A stretch of DNA of 64,000 nucleotides from Streptococcus orisasini. GTDB lineage: Bacteria > Bacillota > Bacilli > Lactobacillales > Streptococcaceae. The notes below the pieces were generated by a model, which made no database searches, was not told the DNA's origin, and worked only from the letters and a program-made list of their open reading frames with translations. This document shows, in pieces, positions 28,432-38,825 of the stretch (position 1 is its first letter; each line of letters begins with the position of its first letter). The translations under genes were made by a program, and so were the position numbers. The stretch spans positions 45,962 to 109,961 of the forward strand of contig NZ_BCLE01000032.1 of the NCBI RefSeq assembly GCF_001431045.1, given 5' to 3'.

Positions 28432-28974
28432 CTATTTAAAGGTATCCTTAAAGAGGAAGCCGGCTCCTTTGAAATAATCATAACCTGAATAAAGAGTGAA
28501 AAAGAGTGCTATATAAAGCAAAACAGTTCCTGCAAGTTCAAAATGGCAGAGTAGAAGAATAATGGAAAACATCTGAGTGGCTGTTTTAATTTTTCCTGGC
28601 ATAGCAGCCGCCAAAACCTCTCCACCTGTTTCAACCAAAAGCAAACGTAAACCTGTCACCGCTAATTCACGACAGATAATAATTGCTGAAACCCAAGCAG
28701 GCGCTAAATCAAGACCAACAAGCATAATGAACGCACTCATAACTAACATCTTATCTGCTAAAGGATCTGCAAATTTACCAAAATTAGTCACGACCTTCCA
28801 TTTACGAGCCAAATAACCATCCAAATAATCTGTCAGACTTGCTGCTGCAAAGATAACTGCTGCAACAATATGCCAAGCTGTACTGCTAGTTACAGAGGTT
28901 AGAAGCAAGAAAACCGGTATCAATAAAATACGAATAAGTGTTAATAGATTGGGGATATTTTCCTTTTTAGCCAT
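28432..28974 (-). CDS. pgsA: CDP-diacylglycerol-glycerol-3-phosphate 3-phosphatidyltransferase
   Basis: It makes phosphatidylglycerol phosphate, the committed step to phosphatidylglycerol and cardiolipin. It has 180 residues and several membrane helices. The CDP-alcohol phosphotransferase signature is intact: DYLDGYLARKWK, then FGKFADPLADK near residues 48-74. It starts after AAAGGAG at proper spacing, 12 bases past the RodZ-like gene, and precedes the ecf genes. Confidence 0.95.
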   Translation of the reverse strand: MAKKENIPNLLTLIRILLIPVFLLLTSVTSSTAWHIVAAVIFAAASLTDYLDGYLARKWKVVTNFGKFADPLADKMLVMSAFIMLVGLDLAPAWVSAIIICRELAVTGLRLLLVETGGEVLAAAMPGKIKTATQMFSIILLLCHFELAGTVLLYIALFFTLYSGYDYFKGAGFLFKDTFK

Positions 28975-28985
28975 TTGAAACTCCT

Positions 28986-29984
28986 TTATTGAACAGTCAC
29001 ATTGATGTTGGTCAAACCAGCATTAATCAAATTGGAAGTGTCCAATTTTTGACCGTTTATAGTTATATCAACACTGTTAAGTAAAGCAACTGTCAGCATA
29101 GAAGTCGTTGAACCTTCTGCCAAAGTAACTGTATAAGTCTTTTCAGCTGCTGTCAGAGTTGTTCCTGATTCTCCGGCATCAGTATTGGTAGCTGAAACCC
29201 AGCTGTCTTCTGTTCCTGTCAAGGTAAAGGTGATTTCTACCTTACCGTTTGTATTACTCAAAGTGACATTATTTCCACCTTCTGCGAAATCTGTTTCAAT
29301 GGTTGTCTGACTTTGTGTTGTTGTTGACGTCGACGAATCGTCAGTGGTCTTTTTCTTTTTAGAAGAAGTAGTGAATTCGGTTTTATCAGAATCAGTATGT
29401 AATTGATTATAAGCAATATAGCCTACATAGCTGACAATAGCCAAGGCCAGCAATACGAGCAAAATCAGAGCCCAAGGGAAGTGTCTGCTTGGTTCTTCAT
29501 CATAATCATATTTGCTGAGACGAGACGGTATCTTTTCAATGACAGTATCTGCTTTACTAGATTCTGTTTCAGTATCTTCAACTTGCAGAGTTTCTTCTGT
29601 AAGACCAATATTTTGAGTAACATCCAAGTCAATAGATAAATCCTGATGAGAAGATTCAGTTGATTTTTCTTCTCCTTCAGATTTAACAGTTTCATCTGCT
29701 GAAGGTGAAGTTTCAGCCGGCTCATCTACTGAGGACGGGAGAATCAAATCATCACTTGATTCTTGATTGCGGTAACCATGAATAATAGAAACCGGATCTA
29801 AGCCAACGACTTTTGCATATTTTTCCAAATATTCATTTGTTTTTCCTTCTGGCAATAGTTTAAGCTGATCCAACTCCATGGCTAATATATAGTGAGGAGC
29901 GATACCGGTTTTATCCACTACATCATCAAAACTTAGTTTTTTTTCAATCCGCGCATCACGTAAAATATCACCTATTTTATTCAT
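28986..29984 (-). CDS. RodZ-like cytoskeletal/shape protein (HTH, TM, DUF4115)
   Basis: A 332-residue protein: N-terminal helix-turn-helix (GDILRDARIEKKLSFDDVVD, residues 4-23, to about 70), an acidic Ser/Glu-rich cytoplasmic linker, one membrane helix (WALILLVLLALAIVSYVGYI, about 171-190), a Ser/Thr/Lys-rich stretch, and a C-terminal extracytoplasmic DUF4115-like beta domain. This is the architecture of RodZ, which connects MreB or the elongation machinery to the membrane. The gene is flanked by the M16 pair and pgsA, a common Firmicutes order (ymfF-ymfH-ymfM-pgsA). In ovococci lacking MreB its partner would differ; that is inference. Confidence 0.85.
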   Translation of the reverse strand: MNKIGDILRDARIEKKLSFDDVVDKTGIAPHYILAMELDQLKLLPEGKTNEYLEKYAKVVGLDPVSIIHGYRNQESSDDLILPSSVDEPAETSPSADETVKSEGEEKSTESSHQDLSIDLDVTQNIGLTEETLQVEDTETESSKADTVIEKIPSRLSKYDYDEEPSRHFPWALILLVLLALAIVSYVGYIAYNQLHTDSDKTEFTTSSKKKKTTDDSSTSTTTQSQTTIETDFAEGGNNVTLSNTNGKVEITFTLTGTEDSWVSATNTDAGESGTTLTAAEKTYTVTLAEGSTTSMLTVALLNSVDITINGQKLDTSNLINAGLTNINVTVQ

Positions 29985-30054
29985 TTACTTTACCTCGGTT
30001 CTTCCATCTCTACTAATCCTGTTTATTATAACAAATTTTAGATAGATTTTCTGC

Positions 30055-31347
30055 CTATTTTGGAAATAGTGTAAAATCTGTCACTTGCATCTCTTTCATT
30101 ATCTTCTTGCCAAATTCTATAACATCTGTTATTTCTAAGCTTTGCAAAACTTTTGGAAAATCAAAGTAAGTTTCTTTTCCATTTAAATTTTCAATAAATT
30201 GATTCGAGAGTGCCTCAATAGAATCCAAACTGCTAATAAAATCACCATATAGCTCATTTCGCAGCGTCTGTAAATGAGAACTTGACAGATCACCATCTGT
30301 TTCAAACTTTTTAACAGCCTGCCGAATTTGATTAGACATAGCTATAGGCTCTTTTGTGTCAAGCAAAATGACAGCAAATTGATAAGAAGTTGACACTTCA
30401 ATCTTTATATCAAAGGAATCATCAATCTTGCCTTCCTCATACCATTTTTGATAGCGCTGAGATGTCCAACCAAAGAGAAGGCAAAAAAACAATTTCAAAA
30501 GCAATTTTTCTTTCATTAAAGATTTATTTTTCTTTCCAATAAAATCAAAACGAAAGCCTACAGCTAATTTGGGAATTGTGACATCTTTTTGTATTGAGCT
30601 TGCCGGTGTGACTGGTAAAAGTTTTAAATTTGCTCGCTCAATTTGAGGACTTTCTGATGAAAGAAGCTGTTTTTGAACAGTGACAATATCCTTGTAAACC
30701 TGCTTGACATCAAATGCTCCCACAACTAAAAGAGTCAGATTTGAAGGATGATAAAAATAACGAAAATTTTCTTCTAAATCGTGCTTAGTTAAATCACCAA
30801 TACTCGCTTGACTGCCAGCAATATCTTCTGCCAATGGAGTCTGTGGATAAAGTTTTGCTAAAATTCCTTGATATAGAAAATCGTCAGCATTATCCTGATA
30901 CATGTCAATTTCCTGAGTGATAATACTCTTTTCATTATTAATTGACACATCTGTAAACATTGCTTTACTGGTAAAGGCTTGCAGTAAGGCAAGATTTTCC
31001 TTGATATTGTTAGCTGCTGAAAAGTAGTAAACCGTTTTATCAAAGTCTGTGTAGGCATTGCTGTCTGCCCCTAACTTAGTAAACTCATAAAAGGCATCCT
31101 TACTATCTTCCATTTCAAAGAGCTGATGTTCTAAAAAATGAGCAATACCTGCTGGATATTTTTTAAGTTTACCATCTACTGTAAACTCTGTGTCAATTGA
31201 ACCAAATCGGCTGCTTATGGCAGCAAAAGTTTCTTCAAAACCTTCTTTAGGCAGCAAAAAAACAGTGATACCGTTGTCTAACTGATTAAAATAAAACTCT
31301 TCATTAATTTTTGGAAATGTACGTTTTTTTAGCCTTGTTGCAGCCAT
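30055..31347 (-). CDS. M16 family zinc peptidase (YmfH type)
   Basis: A 430-residue pitrilysin-fold peptidase. The inverted zinc-binding motif HFLEH is visible (AHFLEHQLFE near residues 69-78) with the downstream glutamate in ITQEIDMYQD, so this member should be catalytic. It starts one base past the preceding gene. M16 proteins act as pairs; the partner upstream (31348-32595) lacks the motif. The substrate is unknown; in related Firmicutes the pair is linked to peptide processing and membrane homeostasis. Confidence 0.88.
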   Translation of the reverse strand: MAATRLKKRTFPKINEEFYFNQLDNGITVFLLPKEGFEETFAAISSRFGSIDTEFTVDGKLKKYPAGIAHFLEHQLFEMEDSKDAFYEFTKLGADSNAYTDFDKTVYYFSAANNIKENLALLQAFTSKAMFTDVSINNEKSIITQEIDMYQDNADDFLYQGILAKLYPQTPLAEDIAGSQASIGDLTKHDLEENFRYFYHPSNLTLLVVGAFDVKQVYKDIVTVQKQLLSSESPQIERANLKLLPVTPASSIQKDVTIPKLAVGFRFDFIGKKNKSLMKEKLLLKLFFCLLFGWTSQRYQKWYEEGKIDDSFDIKIEVSTSYQFAVILLDTKEPIAMSNQIRQAVKKFETDGDLSSSHLQTLRNELYGDFISSLDSIEALSNQFIENLNGKETYFDFPKVLQSLEITDVIEFGKKIMKEMQVTDFTLFPK

Positions 31348-32595
31348 TTATTCTCCTTCTAAAAAATAGATAGACTGTAGCTTAATGAGACTTGCTATCC
31401 TGACAACATCTTCTTTACTAACTTTGACAATCTTGTCAATCAAGTCATTGACACCTAAACATCGTTCTCCTAAAAATTGACAGTTATAATCGTACTCAAT
31501 CATACTTTTAGGACAATCTTCGGACAGCTGAATATTATTTATCAGCATTTTCTTGGTTTGACTTAATAAATAACTAGAAAATCGTCCTAACTTTAAATCA
31601 TTAAACTGTTTATTAATCAGCTGAAAAGTCTGACGTCTTTTTTTGCTGTCAATACCAGTGTAAACTTGCAGTAAACCTCTGTAACTGTCAAAATAACTGC
31701 CAATACTGTAAGCTAAACCTTCTTTTTCCCGAATTTCAGTAAACAACTTTGAATGGGCAAAGGCGCCTAAAATACCATTAAAAACAAGCAAAGCATAATA
31801 ATTACTGTCTCCGTAAGTTATTGGCAGATGGTAACCCAACTGCAAAATAGATTGCTGATTTTCTCTTTGTTCGACCTTTTCCTGAACAACTTTTGAATAA
31901 TCCTGCTGATAAAAAAAGACGAGTTCTTTTTGCCGATCTTTCAAAGGAAATTCTTCGATTAGCTGTAAAACCTGATAATCGTCAAAATTTCCTAAGACAA
32001 AAATATCAATGCGATCTTCTTTCAGCATTTTTTGAAATTCTTGATAGACTGTATAGGAATTCTCAGCAGCAATCAAATCGACTGTCGCGTCTTTTGAATA
32101 CTGCATCATTTTTTCTTTGAAAAAAAGTTTTTGTAATTCTAACTGGCTGTAATAAAAAGCATCTTCTTTATCGGCTTCTAAATACCTTATCAAATTTGTC
32201 TTTTCAAGCTCAAAACTCTTACTCTGATAATGCTCTACTGAAGCTAAAGGATTAAATAGAGCTTCCCTTAAAAAGGCAATCACTTCTCCTAAAATAGATT
32301 CACCGTCTAATACAAACGAATCAGATACAAAAGAAATATCAATATCAACAATGTGAACCTTTCCTTTGACTGAAACATGAGTGGAAAAGCGAGCTCCATA
32401 AAGATTGGCTAATTTCTCCCTGAAAGCTTGCGGTGTTGGATAAGCATTGTTAGCTGTTGCCAGCATTTGAGCAACCAAAACACGTCGGGCTAATGTTTTG
32501 CTGTTTAATTCTCCGGAAAAACGAAAAGTAATATGATTAGTCTTAAATTTGGTCGTTTTAATCAAGTGTAAATGCACATCTTGGGCTAATTTCAT
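31348..32595 (-). CDS. M16 family peptidase-like protein lacking the zinc motif (YmfF type)
   Basis: A 415-residue protein with the M16 fold signature in its C-terminal half (YYALLVFNGILGAFAHSKLF and REKEGLAYSIGSYFD). The N-terminal position that should carry HxxEH reads AQMLATANNAYPTPQAF, so the zinc ligands are missing and it is presumably the non-catalytic partner. The gene is immediately upstream of the catalytic homologue, with contiguous coordinates. Such active/inactive M16 pairs are well established in bacteria and mitochondria. Confidence 0.85.
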   Translation of the reverse strand: MKLAQDVHLHLIKTTKFKTNHITFRFSGELNSKTLARRVLVAQMLATANNAYPTPQAFREKLANLYGARFSTHVSVKGKVHIVDIDISFVSDSFVLDGESILGEVIAFLREALFNPLASVEHYQSKSFELEKTNLIRYLEADKEDAFYYSQLELQKLFFKEKMMQYSKDATVDLIAAENSYTVYQEFQKMLKEDRIDIFVLGNFDDYQVLQLIEEFPLKDRQKELVFFYQQDYSKVVQEKVEQRENQQSILQLGYHLPITYGDSNYYALLVFNGILGAFAHSKLFTEIREKEGLAYSIGSYFDSYRGLLQVYTGIDSKKRRQTFQLINKQFNDLKLGRFSSYLLSQTKKMLINNIQLSEDCPKSMIEYDYNCQFLGERCLGVNDLIDKIVKVSKEDVVRIASLIKLQSIYFLEGE

Positions 32596-32674
32596 GAGAC
32601 TTCCTTTAATATGTTATTCCGTTCAATTATATCATTTTATGCTATAATTATCCTTAGAGAAAGTTGAGGAATTT

Positions 32675-33046
32675 ATGGAATATAAACTTTTTGGTGACTA
32701 TATTACATTGCAAGCACTCCTGAAAAATCTAGGAATCATTTCAAGCGGAGGTGCAATAAAATCTTATTTGGCCAATACAGAGGTCTTATTTAATGGTCAA
32801 GCAGAGACACGCCGCGGCAAAAAAATTCGTCTGGGAGATCAAGTTGCTATTCCAGCATCAGATATTTTGATTACTGTTGTTGAACCTTCCTCAAAGGAGA
32901 AGGCAGAGCACCTCAATCAGCTGGCAGAAAAAGAAAGAGTAGCGGCTCTCGTAAAAGAATTGAACCAAAAAAATAAGAAAACCAAGCAGCATAAAGGAGT
33001 AAAAGTAGCTCCTAATAAAAAAGCTGTCAGATTCCCCGGCACTTAA
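32675..33046 (+). CDS. yaaA: S4 domain-containing protein YaaA
   Basis: A 123-residue RNA-binding protein with an S4 domain ([20 protein letters not shown], then [17 protein letters not shown]) and a lysine-rich tail ([16 protein letters not shown]). It is commonly placed next to recF in Firmicutes, as here, with a two-base gap. The leader begins at an extended -10 TGC-TATAAT near 32643, and GAGGA precedes the ATG. In Bacillus, YaaA has been linked to ribosome/50S assembly; function here is inferred. Confidence 0.88.
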   Translation: MEYKLFGDYITLQALLKNLGIISSGGAIKSYLANTEVLFNGQAETRRGKKIRLGDQVAIPASDILITVVEPSSKEKAEHLNQLAEKERVAALVKELNQKNKKTKQHKGVKVAPNKKAVRFPGT

Positions 33047-33048
33047 CT

Positions 33049-34140
33049 ATGTGGATAGAAAAAATCAAATTAACAAATTACCGCAATTATCAAGAACTTG
33101 AGACTAAATTTTCGTCAAAACTTAATGTTTTCGTCGGCCAGAACGCCCAAGGAAAGACCAATTTTTTAGAAGCTATCTATTTTCTGTCTTTGACACGCAG
33201 CCATCGAACACGTTCAGATAAAGAGCTAATCCGGTTCGGTCAAAAAGAGCTGCATGTCTTAGGAATCTTAAACCGAGTCAATGGCAAAGTTCCTTTAGAA
33301 ATAACCTTATCAGACAAGGGCAGAACGACGAAAATCAACCATTTGAAACAATCCAAACTGTCAGACTATATCGGTATCATGACGGTTGTTTTGTTTGCAC
33401 CAGAGGACTTGCAGCTCGTAAAAGGATCCCCCAGTCTTCGAAGAAAGTTCATTGATATTGATTTAGGCCAGATCAAACCTGTTTATCTGGCTGATTTATC
33501 AAATTATAATCATGTTCTAAAACAAAGAAATTCCTATCTCAAAAAAGCTGACAAGGTTGATTCAGATTTTTTAAGTGTTTTAGATGAACAGCTGGCAGAT
33601 TATGGCAGCAGAGTCATCAGGCATCGCTTTGATTTCATCCATGATCTAGCCAAGGAAGCAGATAAACACCATTTTACCATTTCAAATCAAAAAGAGCAGT
33701 TAAGTATTTCCTATCTTTCGTCGGTCAAATTTGATGATAAAACAGATATTGAGAAAAATTTCTTATCCCAGCTGCAAAAAAATCGTCAGCGAGACATTTT
33801 TAAGAAAAACACTGGTTTGGGGCCACATCGTGATGACTTAGAGTTTTTCATCAACGGTATGAATGCTGGTTTTGGCAGTCAGGGTCAGCTCCGCAGCTTG
33901 ATTTTATCTTTAAAGTTAGCTGAAATCGAACTCATCAAGTCTGTCACCGGTGACTATCCCATCCTTTTGCTGGACGATGTGATGAGCGAACTTGACAACC
34001 ATAGACAAACTAAGCTTCTAGAAGGCATCAAAGAAAATGTCCAAACATTTATCACGACAACCAGTCTTGAACACCTTCAACAGCTCCCTGAAGATTTAAA
34101 ACTCTTCACCATCCATCAGGGAGAGGTTTCTGAAGATTAA
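33049..34140 (+). CDS. recF: DNA replication and repair protein RecF
   Basis: An SMC-like ATPase that loads RecA at gaps with RecO/RecR. It has 363 residues: Walker [17 protein letters not shown] near 30-45, DLQLVKGSP, the signature region [17 protein letters not shown], and Walker [14 protein letters not shown]. Unlike Bacillus, recF is not beside dnaN here but about 14 kb to the left, paired with yaaA; that displaced order is typical of streptococci. Terminator at 34281. Confidence 0.95.
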   Translation: MWIEKIKLTNYRNYQELETKFSSKLNVFVGQNAQGKTNFLEAIYFLSLTRSHRTRSDKELIRFGQKELHVLGILNRVNGKVPLEITLSDKGRTTKINHLKQSKLSDYIGIMTVVLFAPEDLQLVKGSPSLRRKFIDIDLGQIKPVYLADLSNYNHVLKQRNSYLKKADKVDSDFLSVLDEQLADYGSRVIRHRFDFIHDLAKEADKHHFTISNQKEQLSISYLSSVKFDDKTDIEKNFLSQLQKNRQRDIFKKNTGLGPHRDDLEFFINGMNAGFGSQGQLRSLILSLKLAEIELIKSVTGDYPILLLDDVMSELDNHRQTKLLEGIKENVQTFITTTSLEHLQQLPEDLKLFTIHQGEVSED

Positions 34141-34143
34141 CAT

Positions 34144-34255
34144 AAGTGTAAAACATCTGTCAATATAACTTTACAAGTATGTAAATATATTGTCTGAAAG
34201 CATTGGTTTTAAGGTGTTTGTATTTAAATTTACTGTCAAGTAACTTTTTACACTT
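34144..34255. repeat. Intergenic palindromic element downstream of recF
   Basis: Outer arms AAGTGTAAAA (34144-34153) and TTTTACACTT (34246-34255) are perfect complements. Inside, TTTACA-AGTA-TGTAAA (34170-34185) and the flanking GTCAATATA/TATATTGTC extend a hairpin. TTTACTGTCAA follows at 34229. The 15-mer TGTAAATATATTGTC (34180-34194) is identical to 24002-24016. No coding capacity. Confidence 0.5.
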
Positions 34256-34280
34256 ACACGTTTAGACTTAAATTTTGATA

Positions 34281-34318
34281 AAAAAAGAAACTGTAGTAAA
34301 CTAAACAGTTTCTTTTTT
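34281..34318. terminator. Bidirectional terminator between recF and guaB
   Basis: AAAAAAGAAACTGT (34281-34294) is the perfect complement of ACAGTTTCTTTTTT (34305-34318). The poly-A/poly-T arms make it usable from both converging genes. Confidence 0.88.
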
Positions 34319-34327
34319 TAGCTCTTT

Positions 34328-35812
<1,485 letters not shown>

Positions 35813-35863
35813 TTAATCCTCTTTTCTATACATTTTTGCCGGTTGGCTAGTTTGATTGTAACT

Positions 35864-35891
35864 ATCATATCACGCCAAAATCATTTGTCAA
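35864..35891 (-). promoter_or_regulatory. guaB promoter
   Basis: On the - strand consensus TTGACA (35886-35891) and an extended -10 TGA-TATGAT (35864-35872) are separated by 16 bases. No purine riboswitch is recognisable in the roughly 50-base leader. Confidence 0.8.
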
Positions 35892-35914
35892 TAAATTCCA
35901 GAAAATTTGCCAAA

Positions 35915-35966
35915 GAAAAAAGCAGAGTCAAAGACTGATTTTTACAGCGTCTTCTCTGCTTTTTTA
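35915..35966 (-). terminator. Terminator of trpS
   Basis: AAAAAAGCAGAG (from about 35917) pairs with TCTGCTTTTTT (about 35955-35965), with an inner AAAGAC/GTCTT extension. On the - strand a T-run follows. Confidence 0.8.
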
Positions 35967-35977
35967 TACAAAACTTT

Positions 35978-37000
35978 CTAAAAATAATTAATGCCCATAG
36001 CTTTTTTGACATCATCCAAGGTTTTTGAAGCTGTCTGACGAGCTTTTTCACTGCCTTTTTTCAGCATATCAAAAACATAACCCATATCCTTAGCATAGTC
36101 TAAACGCCGTTCACGAATAGGTTTTAATTCCCGTTCTAAAATATCCAGCAAGTAGCGTTTTGTCTTCACATCACCCAAACCACCTTTTTGATAGTGTTCT
36201 TTCATCGCTGCAATTTCAGCTGCATCCTCAGGACGGCCAAACACATCAAGATAATGGAAGACCATATTGCCTTCTATAGAACCAGGATCTTCAACACGGA
36301 TATGATTTGGATCAGTGTACATACTCATCACTTTTTTGCGAACAGTATCTGCATCATCTGATAGATAAATGCCGTTGCCCAAAGATTTGGACATTTTAGC
36401 ATTACCATCAAGTCCCGGCAGGCGGCCAGCAGCCTCATTTTCAGGATAAATACCTTCCGGTTCTACTAAAGCATCGCATTTATAAGTATGGTTAAAACTG
36501 CGGACAATTTCGCGTGTCTGCTCAATCATTGGCTTTTGGTCATTTCCAACCGGCACATAATTAGCTTTAAAGGCAGTAATATCAGCAGCCTGTGAAATAG
36601 GATAAACCAAAAAACCTGTCGGAATAGACTGTCCAAAGCCTTTTTGAGCAATTTCTGTTTTAACGGTTGGATTGCGCTCCAAACGGGCAAGAGACACTAA
36701 ATTCATATAATACATGGTCAATTCAGCTAGTTCAGGAATTTGACTCTGAATAAAAATAGTCACCTTTTCCGGATCCAGCCCCACTGCCAAATAATCAAGG
36801 GCAACATTACCCACCGACTCTTTGATAATTTCAGATTCTTTAGCGTGATCGGTTAGGGCCTGCTGGTCTGCCAAAAAAACAAACATGCGGTACTTGTCCT
36901 CATTTTGCAAAAGGACACGATTTTTTAGACTGCCGACATAATGCCCTAAGTGCAATTTTCCTGTCGGACGGTCACCTGTCAAAATAATAGGTTTTGTCAT
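35978..37000 (-). CDS. trpS: Tryptophanyl-tRNA synthetase
   Basis: It charges tRNA-Trp. It has 340 residues, class Ic: HIGH-like [12 protein letters not shown] near residues 14-25 and KMSKS motif [10 protein letters not shown] near 200-209. It starts after AGGAG. The promoter has TGT-TATAAT with only about 30 bases of leader, so there is no room for a T-box. It is divergent from the ABC-F gene. Confidence 0.95.
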   Translation of the reverse strand: MTKPIILTGDRPTGKLHLGHYVGSLKNRVLLQNEDKYRMFVFLADQQALTDHAKESEIIKESVGNVALDYLAVGLDPEKVTIFIQSQIPELAELTMYYMNLVSLARLERNPTVKTEIAQKGFGQSIPTGFLVYPISQAADITAFKANYVPVGNDQKPMIEQTREIVRSFNHTYKCDALVEPEGIYPENEAAGRLPGLDGNAKMSKSLGNGIYLSDDADTVRKKVMSMYTDPNHIRVEDPGSIEGNMVFHYLDVFGRPEDAAEIAAMKEHYQKGGLGDVKTKRYLLDILERELKPIRERRLDYAKDMGYVFDMLKKGSEKARQTASKTLDDVKKAMGINYF

Positions 37001-37105
37001 TTCTGTTCTCCTAAATTACAATTAGTTCAATTATAACATAATTATAAGCAGCAGGAGGACAAATCAAAAGCAGCTTCAAGAAATTTTTACAGCAAAGGGA
37101 TTTAA

Positions 37106-37134
37106 TTGAAAAATAAGGGCTTTTCCTGTAAAAT
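37106..37134 (+). promoter_or_regulatory. Promoter of the ABC-F gene
   Basis: TTGAAA (37106-37111) and TAAAAT (37129-37134) are separated by 17 bases. The start TTG at 37164 follows GAGGTGA. Confidence 0.7.
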
Positions 37135-37163
37135 GTAGTAGTATCAAAAGATGAGGTGAGAAA

Positions 37164-38783
37164 TTGTTAACTGTATCAGATATTTCGCTGCGTTTCAGCG
37201 ATCGTAAACTTTTTGATGATGTCAATATTAAATTTACAGCAGGAAATACCTATGGTTTGATCGGTGCTAATGGCGCTGGAAAATCAACATTTTTGAAAAT
37301 TTTAGCTGGCGATATTGAACCTACAACCGGACATGTAACTCTCGGTCCCAATGAACGTTTGTCTGTTCTTCGTCAAAATCACTTTGACTATGAAGAAGAA
37401 CGTGCCATCGATGTTGTTATCATGGGCAATCAAGAACTCTATGATATTATGAAAGAAAAAGATGCTATTTACATGAAAGCAGACTTTTCAGACGAAGATG
37501 GGGTCCGTGCCGCTGAACTGGAAGGACAGTTCGCTGAATTAGGAGGCTGGGAAGCTGAAAGTGAAGCCGCTCAACTGCTGCAAAACCTTAATATTCCTGA
37601 AGATCTTCACTATCAAAATATGAGTGAACTGGCCAATGGTGATAAGGTCAAGGTTTTGCTTGCCAAGGCTCTTTTTGGCAAGCCGGACGTTCTCTTGCTT
37701 GATGAGCCCACTAATGGTCTTGATATTCAGTCTATTAATTGGTTGGAAGATTTTCTGATAGACTTTGAAAATACGGTCATCGTTGTTTCCCACGATCGGC
37801 ATTTTCTCAATAAAGTCTGTACCCATATGGCTGATCTTGATTTTGGAAAAATCAAACTCTATGTCGGAAACTATGATTTCTGGAAAGAGTCCAGCGAACT
37901 GGCAGCAAAACTGCAGGCGGATCGCAATGCCAAAGCAGAAGAGAAGATCAAGGAACTCCAAGAGTTTGTGGCTCGCTTTTCAGCCAATGCGTCTAAGTCA
38001 AAACAAGCTACATCCCGTAAAAAAATGCTGGACAAAATTGAGCTGGAAGAGATTGTTCCTTCCAGTCGAAAGTATCCATTTATTAAATTTCAGGCAGAAC
38101 GTGAAATTGGCAATGATCTTCTGACTGTCGAAAACCTTTCAGTTAAAATTGATGGTGAAACCATTCTTGACAATATCAGTTTCATTTTAAATCCAGGAGA
38201 TAAGACTGCCATCATCGGCCAAAATGACATTCAGACAACAGCTCTTATGCGTGCCCTTATGGGAGACATTGAATACGAAGGCACAATTAAATGGGGAGTT
38301 ACGACAAGCCGTTCTTATCTTCCAAAGGACAACAGCAGTGATTTTGCAAGTGATGAATCTATTTTAGAATGGCTGCGTCAATTTGCCAGCAAAGAAGAAG
38401 ATGACAATACCTTTCTTCGCGGTTTCTTGGGTCGTATGCTCTTTTCCGGTGATGATGTTAACAAGTCTGTCAATGTCCTCTCAGGAGGAGAAAAGGTGCG
38501 CGTGATGCTCTCTAAGTTAATGCTACTCAAGTCTAATGTGCTTGTCCTGGATGACCCTACTAATCACTTGGACTTAGAGTCCATCTCAAGCCTAAATGAC
38601 GGTCTCAAAGATTTTAAAGAATCTATCATCTTTGCCAGCCATGACCACGAATTCATTCAGACATTGGCCAACCATATCGTTGTCATCTCTAAAAACGGTG
38701 TTATTGACCGTATTGATGAAACCTATGATGAATTCCTTGAAAATGAAGAAGTGCAGGCAAAAGTTGCTCAACTCTGGCAATAA
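37164..38783 (+). CDS. ABC-F family ATPase with one degenerate ATP site (YkpA/YbiT-like)
   Basis: A 539-residue soluble protein with two ABC ATPase domains and no membrane segment; ABC-F proteins bind ribosomes and regulate or rescue translation. Domain 1 has Walker A GANGAGKS (34-41) and Walker B LLLDEP (D180/E181), but its signature is LANGD (156-160). Domain 2 has a good signature LSGGE (439-443), but its Walker A reads GQNDIQTT (352-359, lysine missing) and its Walker B LVLDDP (E to D, 464). The two composite sites are therefore unequal: one canonical, one degraded on both faces. The start codon is TTG. The inter-domain linker (about 245-310) is lysine/glutamate-rich as usual. Confidence 0.9.
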   Translation: MLTVSDISLRFSDRKLFDDVNIKFTAGNTYGLIGANGAGKSTFLKILAGDIEPTTGHVTLGPNERLSVLRQNHFDYEEERAIDVVIMGNQELYDIMKEKDAIYMKADFSDEDGVRAAELEGQFAELGGWEAESEAAQLLQNLNIPEDLHYQNMSELANGDKVKVLLAKALFGKPDVLLLDEPTNGLDIQSINWLEDFLIDFENTVIVVSHDRHFLNKVCTHMADLDFGKIKLYVGNYDFWKESSELAAKLQADRNAKAEEKIKELQEFVARFSANASKSKQATSRKKMLDKIELEEIVPSSRKYPFIKFQAEREIGNDLLTVENLSVKIDGETILDNISFILNPGDKTAIIGQNDIQTTALMRALMGDIEYEGTIKWGVTTSRSYLPKDNSSDFASDESILEWLRQFASKEEDDNTFLRGFLGRMLFSGDDVNKSVNVLSGGEKVRVMLSKLMLLKSNVLVLDDPTNHLDLESISSLNDGLKDFKESIIFASHDHEFIQTLANHIVVISKNGVIDRIDETYDEFLENEEVQAKVAQLWQ

Positions 38784-38807
38784 AAAGCGGAAACGCTTTT
38801 TATTTTT
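38782..38807 (+). terminator. Terminator of the ABC-F gene
   Basis: AAAAAGCG (38782-38789), loop GAAA, CGCTTTTT (38794-38801), then TTTTTT. The first arm starts inside the stop codon. Confidence 0.8.
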
Positions 38808-38825
38808 TTATAAAGAAAACCTACG

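Noticed and set aside
37001..37105. T-box leader for trpS
   Set aside because: The promoter -10 is only about 30 bases from the start codon and no T-box sequence is present.
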